A stretch of 64,000 bases of DNA from Elusimicrobiota bacterium (GTDB taxonomy: Bacteria; Elusimicrobiota; Elusimicrobia; UBA1565; UBA9628): contig JACRDP010000014.1 of assembly GCA_016212855.1 (NCBI GenBank), positions 1-64,000 on the forward strand, read 5' to 3'. The notes under the pieces were generated by a model that saw nothing but the letters and a program-made list of their open reading frames with translations, did no database searches and was not told where the DNA came from. This document shows, one piece after another, positions 63,606-64,000 of this stretch. The first letter of the stretch is position 1; every line of letters starts with the position of its first letter. A program made the position numbers and the translations under genes.

Positions 63606-64000
63606 ATGGATCCGCTCCACGCCTGGAAGGACGACTTCAACCGCGAGGTCGAGGAAGTGCTCGCGACGCGCGCCCGCGTCGCGAGCGAACGCCCCGAGGA
63701 TCTCCCCCAGACCGGCTTCGGCGGGCATCTCGCCGATCTCGTCATCCCCCCCGCCGGCGTGTACGCGGAGCTGCGCGACGCCCAGGCCAAGCTGGAGACG
63801 GCTTCGGCCGAGGCCGCCGAACTGCGCGAGCGGCTCGCGGAGAAGGAGCGCCAGCTCGAAACCGAGCGCGGGGCGCGCGAGCGGTTCAGGGATGGGACGA
63901 TGCTGCTCACCTCGGAGCTGCGCGAGGAGCGCGCGGCGCAGGCCGCCGCGCACGAGGACGCCAAGCGCGCGCGCCGGGACGCGGAGGCCGCGATGCACGC
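63606..64000 (+). CDS. Coiled-coil protein, 3' end outside window
   Basis: 131 codons visible from an ATG behind a G-rich ribosome-binding tract, with TATACT 10 nt upstream. An N-terminal soluble segment (MDPLHAWKDDFNREVEEVLA) is followed by a long heptad-rich coiled coil (LRDAQAKLETASAEAAELRERLAEKE). It is cut by the right window edge and diverges from the disordered membrane protein. No family can be named from this part. Confidence 0.7.
   Translation, partial: MDPLHAWKDDFNREVEEVLATRARVASERPEDLPQTGFGGHLADLVIPPAGVYAELRDAQAKLETASAEAAELRERLAEKERQLETERGARERFRDGTMLLTSELREERAAQAAAHEDAKRARRDAEAAMH

Overview
ORGANISM. The window is high-GC DNA with tightly packed genes. Many adjacent genes overlap by 1-4 bases at their stop/start codons (ATGA, GTGA, TAATG). 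It carries a complete diaminopimelate-type dcw (division and cell wall) cluster, the rpmH-rnpA-yidD-yidC-jag-mnmE group, a two-gene glycyl-tRNA synthetase, PorV-like and gliding-motility/FlgD-like C-terminal-domain proteins, and very large repetitive secreted proteins. This combination best fits an Elusimicrobiota-like, Gram-negative-type bacterium. That placement is inference from gene content; no marker was aligned.

LAYOUT. 0-9.6 kb: a repetitive secreted protein running off the left edge (-); then a + strand operon of an Fn3 protein with a CHU_C/FlgD-like tail, a second tail-only protein, a PorV-like barrel with TPRs, a histidine kinase, a response regulator and mltG. 9.6-10.9 kb: an MFS transporter and tRNA-Ala(CGC). 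10.98-15.9 kb: the most unusual locus, a probable RiPP cluster (-). It encodes a TraB/Tiki-like secreted protein, a 93-aa precursor ending in four [W/F]NNF[D/E]K-P type repeats, a radical SAM/SPASM enzyme fused to a borosin-type peptide N-methyltransferase domain, and a probable Fe(II)/2-oxoglutarate oxygenase. A GT9 glycosyltransferase lies upstream. 16-20 kb: CHASE2 adenylate cyclase, SH3-like protein, M48 protease. 20-23 kb: aspS, a Crp-family regulator, a lipoprotein. 23-35.3 kb: mraZ-rsmH-(62-aa ORF)-ftsL-ftsI-murE-murF-mraY-murD-ftsW-murG-surE (-), driven by a clear promoter with MraZ boxes and interrupted by five GC-rich hairpins sharing one loop. 35.4-37.8 kb: TPR protein, peptidase-MA-like protein, membrane protein. 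37.8-47 kb: rsmG, mnmG, membrane protein, MFS, EF-Tu-domain-II-like protein, mnmE, jag, yidC, yidD, rnpA, rpmH (-). 47-54.9 kb: acs, a membrane protein, a helical protein, recO, glyQ, glyS, a lipoprotein (+). 54.9-57.3 kb: a dioxygenase, then a lower-GC island whose two units (a 201-aa protein and a BrnT/BrnA toxin-antitoxin pair) are each followed by an attC-like site, as in integron cassettes. 57.3-64 kb: nadE, several lineage-specific secreted or membrane proteins, a PilZ protein, and a coiled-coil protein cut by the right edge.

HOW IT WORKS TOGETHER. The dcw and rpmH-mnmG blocks are housekeeping. The cyclase and the Crp-family protein could form a cyclic-nucleotide circuit. The PorV-like and CTD-like proteins suggest a type IX-like secretion route. 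Many transcription-unit-leading genes show a -10-like hexamer exactly 6-7 nt before the start codon, which predicts leaderless mRNAs, while downstream genes rely on start/stop overlaps. The RiPP locus appears to combine chemistries not usually seen together: radical SAM crosslinking, backbone N-methylation and hydroxylation. All functions are read from sequence motifs recalled by eye; no database search was run.
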